In this document: positions 1 through 10,400 of the stretch, one piece after another
How the letters are laid out: each line of letters begins with the position of its first letter
How positions within the stretch are numbered: the stretch's first letter is position 1
From: Zingiber officinale
Taxonomy: Eukaryota; Streptophyta; Magnoliopsida; Zingiberales; Zingiberaceae
Direction of reading: 5' to 3'
Length of the DNA: 64,000 nt
Assembly (NCBI RefSeq): GCF_018446385.1
Contig: NC_056002.1
Span: 32,846,636 to 32,910,635, forward strand
Notes under the pieces: generated by a model
Databases searched by the model: none
The model's input: the letters and a program-made list of their open reading frames with translations, nothing else
Told to the model about the DNA's origin: nothing
Made by a program: the position numbers and the translations under genes

Positions 1-1041
1 TGATAGACATCAATATTTTTGTTTCATTTTTTTGCTACGTTTTTTAAATTTCTCCTCAAATAATAATTAAACAGTAAGGGGCATTTGATTCGGATTTGTA
101 AATCGAAATAGCAATGAGTTTAATTATAGGGCCAATGGGAAAAGAATAAGAATTTTATTACGAGTGTTTGGTTAAATCGACGTCAGTAATGGGAATTAAA
201 TCAATTTCGAATTTTACATTTGTTTATCACCTCGTTTCGAATTTCGACGTCAGTTTGGTGACATTTTATCATTTGTTTATCACCTCGTTTGATCACTGAG
301 TTTCTGATTTTTAATTTGTTAGTAAAAGAAATCATGGATTTTAATTGGGGCATACGCAGTTTAATTGGATGGATGCGCCATTTAATTAAAAAAATAATTT
401 AAGTATCATTACTTCATATTCAATAATTGATTAATTTATTTATTAAATATGATATTTGGTTAATATATAAGAATAAATAATTATGAAAAAATTTTAAAAA
501 TAATTTTAATGAATGATTTTAGATTAGACTTTAATATCTAATATTCAATTATTATTTATTAATTTAAATTTCTGGCCAATCCTGCTTTCCAAGCTTTCAG
601 CTATACGTGATTTGTTTATTTTTTTAAAAAAACTTATGATTAATATTTAAAAATAAATAATTAAGAAAAATTTTTAAAAATAATTTTAATAAATGATTTT
701 CGATTTGAATTTAATATCTAATATTCAATTATTATTTATTAATTTAAATTTCTAACTAATCCTGCTTTCCAAGCTATAAGCTATACGTGATTTTGTTTAT
801 TTTTTTAAAAAAAAATTCCAAGTTCAAAATTTGATTAATTTTAGCAGGATCGGCCAAAATAAATTTGTTATTTTTATTCTTTTGTCAGCTATTTTTTTTC
901 TTAATACATTTAAAAAAAAAAGATTGGTGACGTTTTATCAGTTGTTTATCACCTCGTTTGTGATTTTTAATTTGTTAGTAAAAAATATCCTGGATTTTAA
1001 TTGGGACATGCGCCAGTTTAATTGCATGAATGCTTAATATT

Positions 1042-1086
1042 GGTCCCACATCCGTTATTTTTAAAGTAGTTGAAGCTTTATTATTG
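1042..1086 (+). promoter_or_regulatory. USE and TATA-like box of truncated U3 copy A
   Basis: GGTCCCACATCCG at 1042-1054 matches the plant snRNA upstream sequence element, and CTTTATTATT at 1077-1086 sits at the TATA position. The USE lies 65 bp from the expected first base of the gene, one base shorter than in all other copies of the array. Confidence 0.6.
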
Positions 1087-1106
1087 CAGCAGAAGCAAAG
1101 TCAAAT

Positions 1107-1250
1107 ATGACCTTATTTGAACAGGATCTGTTCTATAGGCTCGTACAACAGTATCCTTGAGTGTAAAGGAGACAGGCAACCACTCTGGTTGATGACATAA
1201 TATCTCTAAATCAGAGCATGATTAATGGTTCGGGTCCCTTGGGATTCCAA
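1107..1250 (+). pseudogene. U3 snoRNA pseudogene, copy A (3' truncated)
   Basis: Matches the first two-thirds of the U3 genes downstream: box A (GGATCTGTTCTATAGG) and box C' (GGTTGATGA) are present. The 5' end is altered (ATGACCTTATTTG instead of ACGACCTTACTTG). The sequence ends at GGGATTCCAA, where it runs into spacer, so box B, box C and box D are absent. Not expected to give a stable box C/D RNA. Confidence 0.85.
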
Positions 1251-1520
1251 TTTTTTATTAATCATGCGACTAAATTAAGAGGCGTGCAATAGAAGGTCAA
1301 TATTTTTATACCCTATTTAAACATATAAATTTGCTATTTTTATTCTTTTGTCAGCTATTTTTTTTTGATATAGTTTCAAAAAAAAAAGTTTGGTGACGTT
1401 TTATCATTTGTTTATCGCCTCGTTTGATCACTGAGTTTGTGATTTGTAATTTGTTAGTAAAAGAAATCTTGGATTTTAATTGGGGCATGTGCCAGTTTAA
1501 TTGGATGGAAGCTTAGTATT

Positions 1521-1566
1521 ATTCCCACATCCGTTATTTTTGAAGTAGATGAAGCTTTTAATATTG
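1521..1566 (+). promoter_or_regulatory. USE and TATA-like box of truncated U3 copy B
   Basis: USE-like ATTCCCACATCCG at 1521-1533 (AGTCCCACATCCG in the intact units) and CTTTTAATATTG at 1555-1566. The USE starts 66 bp before the gene. Confidence 0.55.
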
Positions 1567-1586
1567 CAGCAGAAGCAAAGTCAAGC

Positions 1587-1687
1587 ACGAACTTACTTGA
1601 ACAGGATCTGTTCTATAGGCTCGTACAACTATATTCTTGAGTGTAAAGGAGACAGGCAACCACTTTGGTTGATGCTTGGGATTCCAA
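1587..1687 (+). pseudogene. U3 snoRNA pseudogene, copy B (internal deletion, 3' truncated)
   Basis: Starts ACGAACTTACTTG and keeps box A. It jumps right after GGTTGATG to CTTGGGATTCCAA, losing about 46 bp of the central region, and then runs into spacer at 1688. Boxes B, C and D are missing. Confidence 0.85.
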
Positions 1688-1958
1688 TTTTTTATTAATC
1701 ATGCGACTAAATTAAGAGGCGTGCAATAGAAGGTCAATATTTTTATACCCTATTTAAACATATAAATTTGCTATTTTTATTCTTTTGTCAGCTATTTTTT
1801 TTTGATATAGTTTCAAAAAAAAAAAGTTTGGTGACGTTTTATCATTTGTTTATCGCCTCGTTTGATCACTGAGTTTGTGATTTGTAATTTGTTAGTAAAA
1901 GAAATCTTGGATTTTAATTGGGGCATGTGCCAGTTTAATTGGATGGAAGCTTAGTATT

Positions 1959-2004
1959 ATTCCCACATCCGTTATTTTTGAAGTAGATGAAGCTTTTAAT
2001 ATTG
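1959..2004 (+). promoter_or_regulatory. USE and TATA-like box of interrupted U3 copy C
   Basis: Same sequence as in copy B: ATTCCCACATCCG at 1959-1971 and CTTTTAATATTG at 1993-2004, 66 bp from USE start to gene start. Confidence 0.55.
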
Positions 2005-2024
2005 CAGCAGAAGCAAAGTCAAGC

Positions 2025-2138
2025 ACGAACTTACTTGAACAGGATCTGTTCTATAGGCTCGTACAACTATATTCTTGAGTGTAAAGGAGACAGGCAACCA
2101 CTTTGGTTGATGACGTAAGATCTCGTGATCAGAGCATG
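2025..2138 (+). pseudogene. U3 snoRNA pseudogene, copy C, interrupted by the CACTA element
   Basis: The 5' half of a U3 gene with box A and box C' reads up to GATCAGAGCATG, where the CACTA element begins. Beyond the element the sequence resumes with the duplicated ATG and ATTAAC (10421-10429), then passes directly to AGCATACAATATTTTTG, the start of the next spacer. The 3' third of the gene with boxes C and D is therefore missing on the far side as well, so this copy was, or later became, truncated independently of the insertion. Confidence 0.85.
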
Positions 2139-2157
2139 CACAACAAGAAAATTATCA

Positions 2158-2490
2158 TTTAGCGACGGACTTAGAGACGGAAATATAATTCCGTCTCTAA
2201 TTAGAGACGGAAATATACTTCCGTCTCTAATTAGAGACGGAAATATACTTCCGTCTCTAATTTCGCTGTTTTAAAATTTTAAATGAGTGAATCTGTAAAA
2301 ATTAGTGACGGATATTTTGATTCCGTCTCTAAATAGAGACGGATATTTTGTTTCCGTCTCTAATTAGGGATGAAATATTTATTCCTTCGCTATTCAAACA
2401 GGGAATTAAGCCCCACCTAGGCGAATTAGAGACGGAACTATTAATTCCGTCTCTAACTAGCGACGGAATTATTAATTCCGTCGCTATGAT
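2158..2490. repeat. Left subterminal repeat array of the CACTA element
   Basis: Repeated AGAGACGGAA or GCGACGGA motifs paired head-to-head with their complements (TTCCGTCTCT, TTCCGTCGCT), separated by short AT spacers and often by the palindrome ATTAGAGACGG/CCGTCTCTAAT. About ten motif pairs can be read. In the En/Spm family such repeats bind the element's accessory protein (TNPA) and bring the ends together; here that role is inferred by position. Confidence 0.85.
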
Positions 2491-2499
2491 TGGGATTTA

Positions 2500-3050
2500 G
2501 GGCACGGGTTCTTCACTTCGGCCTCTCCATTTCCTGCATTTCCTCTCCTCCGGCGCTCGAATAGTTGTCGGCACTGGATTCCGACTCGAGCTCCGTCTCC
2601 TGCATTTCTTTCCGTCTCCCCCGGTGTCCTCTCCTCCGGCGTCCTCTCCTCCGACGCTCGAACAGTTGTCGCTGCCAGACTCCGACTCGGCTCAACGCAG
2701 TCTGTTCGTCATCCTTGCCAACGAGCTTCTTCCTTGCAGAGTGTGCTCCATCGCTGGTAATTTCTCTTTTCTCCTCAATCTCTGTTCCTTTCTTGACTTC
2801 CCCGTCCAGTCATCGAATCTCTGGCTGCTGTTCCAGTAGGAATAGTGGAAGCGCCACGACTTCCCCGTCCTGTCATCGAAGCTCAGCAGCATCCCTTTCA
2901 CAAAGCAGCATCACGTCGCTGGTGATTTCATTTTTCTCCTCAATCTCTCTTTTCCTTTCTTGTTTCTCCTCAAAACATAAAGGGGCTGGATCCCTTGTAC
3001 ATCTTGAGTTAATAATATTATTTGCTTCCCCATTTGTTGAGAGTTGAGTT
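2500..3050 (+). promoter_or_regulatory. GC-richer leader region upstream of the CACTA transposase
   Basis: A C/T-rich block stands out from the AT-rich surroundings and holds two related segments (ATCGCTGGTAATTTCTCTTT near 2750 and a close copy near 2920, each followed by CTCCTCAATCTCT). GGTAATTT near 2756 could be a 5'-UTR donor, and TTTATTAG at 4144-4151, just before the transposase ATG, a matching acceptor. This would make the block a first non-coding exon with its promoter. Open frames across it on both strands are low-complexity Ser/Arg/Glu-rich translations and I do not accept them as genes. The stretch from 3050 to 4150 is AT-rich without recognisable features and would be the intron. 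Confidence 0.4.
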
Positions 3051-4157
3051 GTTTTGGTGGCACAATTTGTTCGTATTGCATCAAGTTGTATGAGTGCCAA
3101 ACTTTTAATTCGGTCTCTGGTACAAATATATGAATACATTCCCTCAAATACATGCTTCATTTTGTTGATTCTGCTGCTTGCAAACTCATGTATAACTTCT
3201 GTTTTATAGAAAAAATCTAATTGTGAAATTCATGTTTCTTTTGAGAAGGTTGTTTGTTGCTTTGAATTTGGCTGCCCTTCTGATTGTCAACCAAAATGAA
3301 AGAAACCTGTGCATTTTAGTAGAGAAGTCCATTTGTAGGTTTATAATTAGTTCTCATCAACCATGCACAAATATCCTAAAATAGTTCCACCTTATCATCG
3401 ATAGTGATTTGTCATGATTTTGACTAATGGAGAAGTTATCCCTCAATAAAAATGGTTAAATACATGTAATTGTCTATTGCTTGTGCAGTCATTCATTTAT
3501 AGATATTCAGTTGTTTGAAAATTAGAACATGATTGTATTTGATTTTCATTCTTGTAAAGTTAGACTGAAATTTAAAAAAAGATAATCAAAATACATATGA
3601 GAATATCATTGACTGAGACATAGATATAGCCTTAACCTAACCAAAGATGATCAAAATGGCCTTGGTATAGGGATATGAATATAGAAAGTCAATGGAAGGA
3701 TTTATATTTCATATTGTAGTAACTTCTAAAGCTTCCAGTAGTTAAAGCCAAACTAATATATTAAAGATAGATTAAAACTAGGCATACAAACAAATCTAAT
3801 AATCCATGGATAAAAATCAAAAGGTAAGGACCAAGAGGAAATATGAAGAAATTTGAATAACTAAGAAAACAAGAAAGAGAAAGGATTGATGATGATTTAG
3901 AGACCAAAAAATAAAACACCATACGACTGCCACCTATTATGATATGATATTTTGATAACACCTATGAAATTGATTTAAAATTATCTAAATGTGTTTTTAT
4001 TTTATTTTTTTTAATTTAAATATCAACTTCTTAATTATATACTTAATATTTTGTATTCATGGTATGGTTTTTGAATATATTGAATCATATGTGTAGTACC
4101 TCTATTATATTACTTATATACTTACTAAGTAATCAATCTTATGTTTATTAGGATACA

Positions 4158-7100
4158 ATGTACTTGAACAAAGATTGGATGTACAATCGATTAGAAAATG
4201 GATTTATCCGAGATGAATATTTTGCTGGAGTTGAAGAGTTTGTGAACTTTGCGAAGAGTCATCCAGAATGTATGGATGGTGTCACGTTACGTTGTCCATG
4301 TAATCATTCCAAATGTAGAAATAAAGCTTTCCATGATGAGGATACTGTCAAAGTACATCTATGTAAAAAAGGATTTGTTCCAAATTACTACAACTGGTAT
4401 TGTCATGGAGAGCCTTATTTGTCTCACCGTATTGGAACTTCGGTTGCTTCTTCATCAGACACAACTCATGTAGGGGAATCATCATCTAATGAGAATGCAA
4501 TGCAATCAATGGTTTATGACGCTATAAACGCTGTTGATCATTCAAATATAGATGATGTACCAACACTTGAAGTTCAGCAAATGTATGACATGTTAAAGGC
4601 TAGTGAAAGAGAAGTGTGGGGAGGGATTCCATCTGGTCATTCCCAATTATCAGCTACTGCAAGATTATTGAACATAAAGGCAGAGCATCATTTTTCAGAA
4701 AGATGTTACGATGACATCTGTCAATTGATGTCTGAGTTACTTCCTACTGATAACATAATGCCTGATAGCTTCTATACTACAAAAAAATTGGTGAGAGGTT
4801 TAGGTTTGCCGGTAGAGAAGATTGATTGTTGCATTAATAACTGCATGATATTTTGGAAAGAAGACAGTGAACTGATTGAATGCAGAATATGTACTCACCC
4901 TCGTTATAAGCATAGTAGTCGAATACCAGGGAAGAAAAATAAAAAGATTGCATGGAAAGTTATGTATTATTTCCCGTTAACTGCTAGACTCCAACGCTTG
5001 TACGCATCTACTGCAACAGCAAGCTACATGAGGTGGCATCATGAGCATGTGCACGAAGAAGGTATAATGTGTCATCCTTGTGATTCGCCTGCTTGGAAAC
5101 ATCTTGATATAACATTTTCCTCATTTGCAATGGAACCACGTAATGTGAGACTTGGACTTTCTGCAGATGGATTTCAACCATTTGGTCAGTCTGGACAGCA
5201 ATATTCATCTTGGCCAGTTATAATAACACCTTACAACTTACCGCCCTGGATGTGTATGAAAGATGAATTTATGTTCCTTACTGTCCTTATTCCAGGGCCA
5301 ACTAATCCAAAAGAAAAGATTGATATTTTCTTGCAACCTCTGATTGCCGAGTTGAATGAATTATGGAATGTAGGGTCACTGACTTATGATGTTGCAAGCA
5401 AAACTAATTTTAGATTGCATGCTGCATTATTATGGACAATTAGTGATTTTCCAGCATACTCAATGTTGTCGGGATGGAGCACGGCTGGTAAATTAGCATG
5501 CCCATACTGCATGACAGAGTCTGATGCATTTTCATTACCCTGCAGTGGGAAGATATCTTGGTTTGATAATCATCGTAAATTTTTACCAGTTGATCACCCT
5601 TTCAGGCGGAATAAGAAAAATTTCATTAGGAATGTTGTAGTCAGAAAACTTCCTCCAACAGTCAAGTCAGGTGAAGAAATCCTTGACCAAATAGACAACT
5701 ATGGTTTTCTACCAGTAGCTGAGACTAATTCTGATGAGATAAATAAATACATTGTTAGGCAGTGCAAGTGCGGTTGGAAGAAAAGGAGTATTTTTTGGGA
5801 GCTACCATATTGGAAGTATCTACTTATTCGACATAATTTAGATGTAATGCACGTTGAGAAAAATTTCTTTGATAATATTTTTAACACTGTGATGAATGTG
5901 CATGGAAAAACTAAAGACACTGCAAAATCACGTGAGGAATTAAAAGAACTAGTTAGCAGACCAGAGTTGCATCAGGATGAAACAACCAATAAATTCCCAA
6001 AGGCTTGTTATACATTGGACAAAGACGGTAAACAAGTTTTATGTAATTGGTTGAAAGAAATTAAATTTCCAGATGGGTATGCCTCGAATATGGCTCGATG
6101 CGTGGATATGAACAGGTTAAAGATGTTTGGAATGAAGAGTCATGACTGTCATGTATTCATGCAAAGACTTATTCCAATAGCTTTTCATGACTTACTTCCT
6201 CAAAATGTTTGGCAAGCACTCACAGAATTGAGTCTATATTTTAGAGATTTGACTGCGAGGTGTATTATGATGGATGATATGCTTCGACTAGAAACAGACA
6301 TTCCTCTTATACTATGTAAGCTTGAACGTATTTTTCCACCCAGTTTTTTTGATTCAATGGAACATCTACCAGTACATTTAGCGTACGAGGCACGAATAGC
6401 TGGTCCTGTCCAGTATAGATGGATGTATCCATTCGAACGGTTTTTAAGGAAATTAAAGAATAATGTTCGTAACAAAGCTAGAGTTGAGGGGTCAATCTGT
6501 AATGCTTATCTGGTTGAAGAAGCATCCTCATTCTGCTCCTATTATTTTTCTGATAATGTAAAAACCAGACATCGCAAGTGTCCTAGAAATTCAGATGATG
6601 CACGACCTATAGACCCATCTATGCTTTCTATTTTCAAGTTTCCTGGCAAGCCAATGGGAGCATCTGTTTCTAGATGGTTAACTCCACAAGAATATCATGC
6701 TGCGAGGACATACATACTCTTAAACTGTGATGAAGTCAAACCCTACATAAAGTAAGTTGACTTCTTGAATCAAACATTTATCAAAAAATAAGTTGTTTCC
6801 CGATAGTGTATTTTTCTTAAAATTACCTTATTTTTCAGCTTGTATGAACAACAACTACAAGTACAAAATCCATCAATTCGTGCAAGTGAGATAGCTGAAA
6901 AGTTGGAGACGGAATTTGCATTATGGTTTCAAATCTATGTAAGTTAGAGCATAATTTTAATTTCTTACATCCATATTAAATTATCAGAGGTTTATTTTAT
7001 ATTCTACTATTGTTATAGGTGTCCGATCGAAGAATATCTAATGTGCAAGATTCCAGGATAATCAATCTTGCATCTGGACCTCTCCGTAAGATAATAGTGT

Positions 7101-7728
7101 ACTCTAGCTACTATGTTAATGGTTTTAAATTTCACGTAACACAACGGGATTCACGCAGACTAACTTTCAATTCCGGTGTTTGTGTGAAAGGATCTATCAA
7201 CAACAATAATTCTGAGTTTGATTATTATGGGAGACTTGAAGAAATCATAGAAGTTGAATATCCGCTTTACCCATCAAAAGATGTGTGTTATTTAAATGTT
7301 CTTGGTATGATCCGACTCCAAGAACAGGTACCAGAATACATCCAAACTACAATTTAGTTGAGGTAAATGCAAACAAAAGCTTCAACAAGTATGAACCTTT
7401 CATTTTTGCGGTACAAGCGGGGCAGGTTTTCTATCTTGAATATCCCACGAAGAGGAGAAGAGCTAGTGAATGGTTAGCAGTTTGCCGAACAAAGCCACGC
7501 TCTACCATAGAAATGCCCAACTCTATCATGAACCAAAACCATGATGCATTTCAAGATGATACAGTGGAGATATATTCAGTAGATTCTCAGATTCAATCAA
7601 CATCTCAATTACTTGTAGATGTTAATGTACCTTATGAGGAAATAGATGATGAAGAAATATCCAGCAGCGAGGAACTTATTGAACTAACAGAGTCTAGTGA
7701 GGAGGATCTACAAAATGTTAACGATTAA
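4158..7728 (+). CDS. TNP2-type (TNPD-like) CACTA transposase, three exons, one frameshift
   Basis: Catalytic transposase of the CACTA element, expected to act in the nucleus on the element's ends. Exons: 4158-6751, 6839-6938 and 7019-7728. The donors (GTAAGT at 6752 and 6939) and acceptors (CAG at 6836-6838, TAG at 7016-7018) keep phase. The first exon encodes about 865 residues: a Transpos_assoc-type N-terminus (about residues 4-78, with DWM and HPEC), the Transposase_21/TNP2 core with ADGFQPF (D337), PYNLPPWMCMK and LDVMHVEKN (D562, E567), and a DUF4218-like region (about 735-795). Exon 3 carries DUF4216 (GFKFHVTQRDS, then LFKCSWYDPT). Between EYP and ALPIKRCVLFKC the frame shifts by one missing base near 7263, so full-length protein is unlikely, although the catalytic part is open. 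The start follows a possible acceptor at 4151. Confidence 0.9.
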
Positions 7729-7886
7729 AATTGTTATATCTTCATGTTAAGCATTGTTAAGTTAAATTTTAGATCTAAATATTCATGGTTATATCACTTG
7801 TCTTACTCTATTAGTCATTATTATTTTTTTGATAAAAAAATAGTGTGCATGCGTATGTGTTATAATGTAATTCTACAGATATAGAC

Positions 7887-9220
7887 ATGTCTGACGCTGG
7901 TGGCCAGATTGTTCTACGGATTATCGGGGGTTGGTAAGTATTAGTGTTATTAGTCTTATTCACTGCATTTATTTTGTTAACATATTTATTTAATTTTATT
8001 TGTTAAATGCAGTTTTACCCCAGATGGTCATAGAGTAGCTGCATACATCACCTCAAAATTTAAAGAGCGATTTAGTCCCGCTGGTACTACATGGAAGCGG
8101 GTAGACCCGGATATGAAGCAATTTTATTACGATGAGTTTTTGGTAAGTCATTTTAATTATCATGATTTTATTATATTTTTATAATAATTTGTGAACATAT
8201 TATTGAAGAAAGATATACTTGGGAGACAGAGCACGAGGCAGAATTTTATGCTACCTGGAACGCAGCTTGTGCCAAACTATACAAAGACATGTTATACAAA
8301 GCAAGACAAAAGGGAATAAAACCATCCTATGTACCTGAGAACATTTGGGATGCATGGAGAGCCATTTGGGCTGCAGACAGATGGCAGGAAAATGCAATGA
8401 TAGCTCGAGCCAATAGAAGGAGTGAGTTGGCTGGCCCTAGTACCGGAGCGACAAAACATACCGCTGGATCCCGATCGATCGTCGAGCATGCCTTAGACTT
8501 GGTGAGTTAGTAATTTTAAAATTCTATAAGAGTTTTGTACCTAGAACATACCACTGGAAATATTTACATCTTTTAATATTCAGGAACATGATCTACAGCG
8601 ACCTCCTACTTGTTGGGAGATATTTACGAAGACACACAAGTCAAAAGATGGCAACTTTATAGATCGTCGATCGTCGGCATTAGACGTAAGAATCTATACT
8701 TGAATATATTTAACTATTAACAATGATTATCTATCATTTCAGTAAATATCTGATAATATTTTTTTTATGCAAATAGGAGGAAATTGCGGCTAGGGTGGCA
8801 CAGGCGTCTCAGCCTAGTTTAGAGGGAGGTGAGGAGCAGATTTTATCTACTGACCAGATAAATGAAATTTATTATGATGTGGTTGGTGGAAGGAAAAAGA
8901 CCTCTACCCTCTATGGTCTTGGGGCCCAGGCGAGAGTTGTATATGATCAGGCGATGACTCCTAGGGCCAGGGGTCGTTCCAGCACATCATCGAGTGCATC
9001 CGAATCATCTGCTAGAGTAGACGTCTTAGAGCAAGAAAACGCAGATTTGAAGACTCGTCTCTCAAACTTGGAGGCAGATTTTCGAGCAGAGCGACAATCC
9101 CGATTGGATCTTGAGAAAATTGGGCGAGATATGCAAGCCTTCTTGGATCAAATGAGTGCAACGCCACATCGTTTTGCCTCTCAGGAGACTCAAGACCCTA
9201 ATAATCCCCCTGATCCGTAG
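7887..9220 (+). CDS. Transposase_24-type (TNPA-like) CACTA accessory protein, five exons
   Basis: Second gene of the CACTA element, of the plant PttA/En/Spm (Transposase_24) family, whose members are thought to bind the subterminal repeats. Proposed exons: 7887-7933, 8013-8142, about 8209-8501, 8584-8685 and 8777-9220. Family-like stretches are KQFYYDEFL, NIWDAWRAIW, RANRRSELAG followed by an HTAGSRSIVEHA block, PPTCWEIFTKTHKSKDG and STLYGLGAQA. The last exon ends in a coiled-coil-like segment (DVLEQENADLKTRLSNLEAD) and a Pro-rich tail. Exons 1-2, 3-4 and 4-5 join in phase with good GT/AG signals. The exon 2-3 junction leaves the frame off by two bases with the only visible acceptor (AAG at 8206-8208), so either that acceptor is wrong or an indel is present. 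ATG at 7887 is the first in frame. Confidence 0.75.
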
Positions 9221-9847
9221 ATTGCCATAGGTATCTTGATGTTTAACTTTTTAATTTTTTTTTGTTCACTAATGAAACTATGTCTAACATTGTATTATAT
9301 CTTTTCAGGAACATTGATATCTATACAACACCATCATCGTATATCCAAACTAGCACTCAAGTATGTAAAATAAATTCATAATATTAAATTTAATATGTTA
9401 CACATAATTGTGTACTAGTTTATTCTTTGTTTTATTATTAATCTATCGTATTAACATTTTTGCAGGATTGATTACTACTCGCTAGCTTAGGATTGGATTT
9501 TCTTTGCTAGAAGGTGTTGTATTATGTTTTTTAATTTCAGATGTTGTAGTACTATACAATCAGGTGTTTATGGTTAGAGATGTTTGGATAATTATCTTTG
9601 TTTTTTAATTGGATATTTAGTTTTAGTTTTGTGTTTGTATTATTATTATTGGAGATGTTGTAAGAATGTAGTGTGCTTGGATTGGATACTTGGTTTGATA
9701 TTTGCATTCATATATTATTTTGTATTGTCATTGTCTAATTGTGTATGTATTGTGTTATTTGGAAACCATTGTATGTGATGGTCTAGATTGATATGAAATG
9801 TAAACAAGGATAATTGTAGAAATCAAATTGTGCTGCTAAAATTTCCA
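9221..9847. other. CACTA 3' non-coding region
   Basis: T-rich sequence between the second gene and the right subterminal array. A 64-residue open frame at 9584-9778 is hydrophobic and low in complexity, with no family resemblance. Possible small 3'-UTR introns occur (GTATGT near 9361, TTGCAG near 9461), but nothing firm can be called. Confidence 0.5.
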
Positions 9848-10400
9848 GGTATTAGAGACGGAATATTAAAATTCCGTCTCTAATTAGAGACGGAAATTTA
9901 ATATTCCGTCTCTAATTTCACTTTGGAATTTACTGTTATAACGATACCTTACGACGGAATTATAATTTTCCGTCGCTGAGTGACCTGAATTTGTCTGAAA
10001 TGACGATAACTTGCGACGGAACATAACAAATCCGTCTCTAATTAGAGACGGAATATTAAACATCCGTCTCTAATTAGAGACGGAATTTTAATATTCCGTC
10101 TCTAATTAGAGACGGACCATTAAACTTCCGTCTCTAATTAGAGACGGAATTTTAATATTCCGTCTCTAATTAGAGACAGAAACTAGAGATCGGATTCTAT
10201 GGTTAGCGACTGATTATTAAATTCTCGTCGCTATATTTTAGAGACGGAATATATATTCCGTCTCTAATTAGCGACGGAATTTAAAAATCCGTCTCTAAAT
10301 ACGGTCAGCGACAAAACTCGTGTCGACGCAGTTATTCAGTCGCTAATCAGTCGCTAATCTAGTTTAGCGACGGAATAGAGACGGAAAATTCCGTCTCTAA
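9848..10400. repeat. Right subterminal repeat array of the CACTA element
   Basis: More than a dozen AGAGACGGAA or GCGACGGAA motifs and complements, many arranged as GAGACGGAATATT/AATATTCCGTCTC palindromes joined by CTAATTAG. It is longer than the left array (about 550 bp against 330 bp), as is usual in this superfamily. Some motifs read CGACGG instead of GAGACGG, forming two interleaved subtypes. Confidence 0.85.

Larger units (their letters stand above)
1..2138 (+). repeat. U3 snoRNA gene tandem array, left degenerate part
   Basis: AT-rich DNA matching the spacer and gene of the repeat units at 10436-18540. One long unit (about 11-1250) carries an internal duplication of about 180 bp (470-645 against 650-825). 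It is followed by two shortened units, about 1251-1687 and 1688-2138, which are near-copies of each other spaced 437 bp apart. In the short units the 3' half of a U3 gene joins directly to spacer sequence (TTTTTTATTAATCATGCG). No protein gene is credible here. The array is interrupted at 2138 by a CACTA transposon and resumes at 10421. Confidence 0.85.

Noticed and set aside
831-1037. Plus-strand 68-residue frame in the left U3 spacer
   Set aside because: AT-rich spacer sequence that overlaps conserved non-coding repeat; not preserved in other units.
2513-3160. Overlapping frames on both strands in the CACTA leader
   Set aside because: Ser/Arg/Glu-rich low-complexity translations of a C/T-rich block; no domain and no conserved start.
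9584-9778. Hydrophobic 64-residue frame in the CACTA 3' region
   Set aside because: T-rich sequence gives hydrophobic codons by chance; no similarity and no context.
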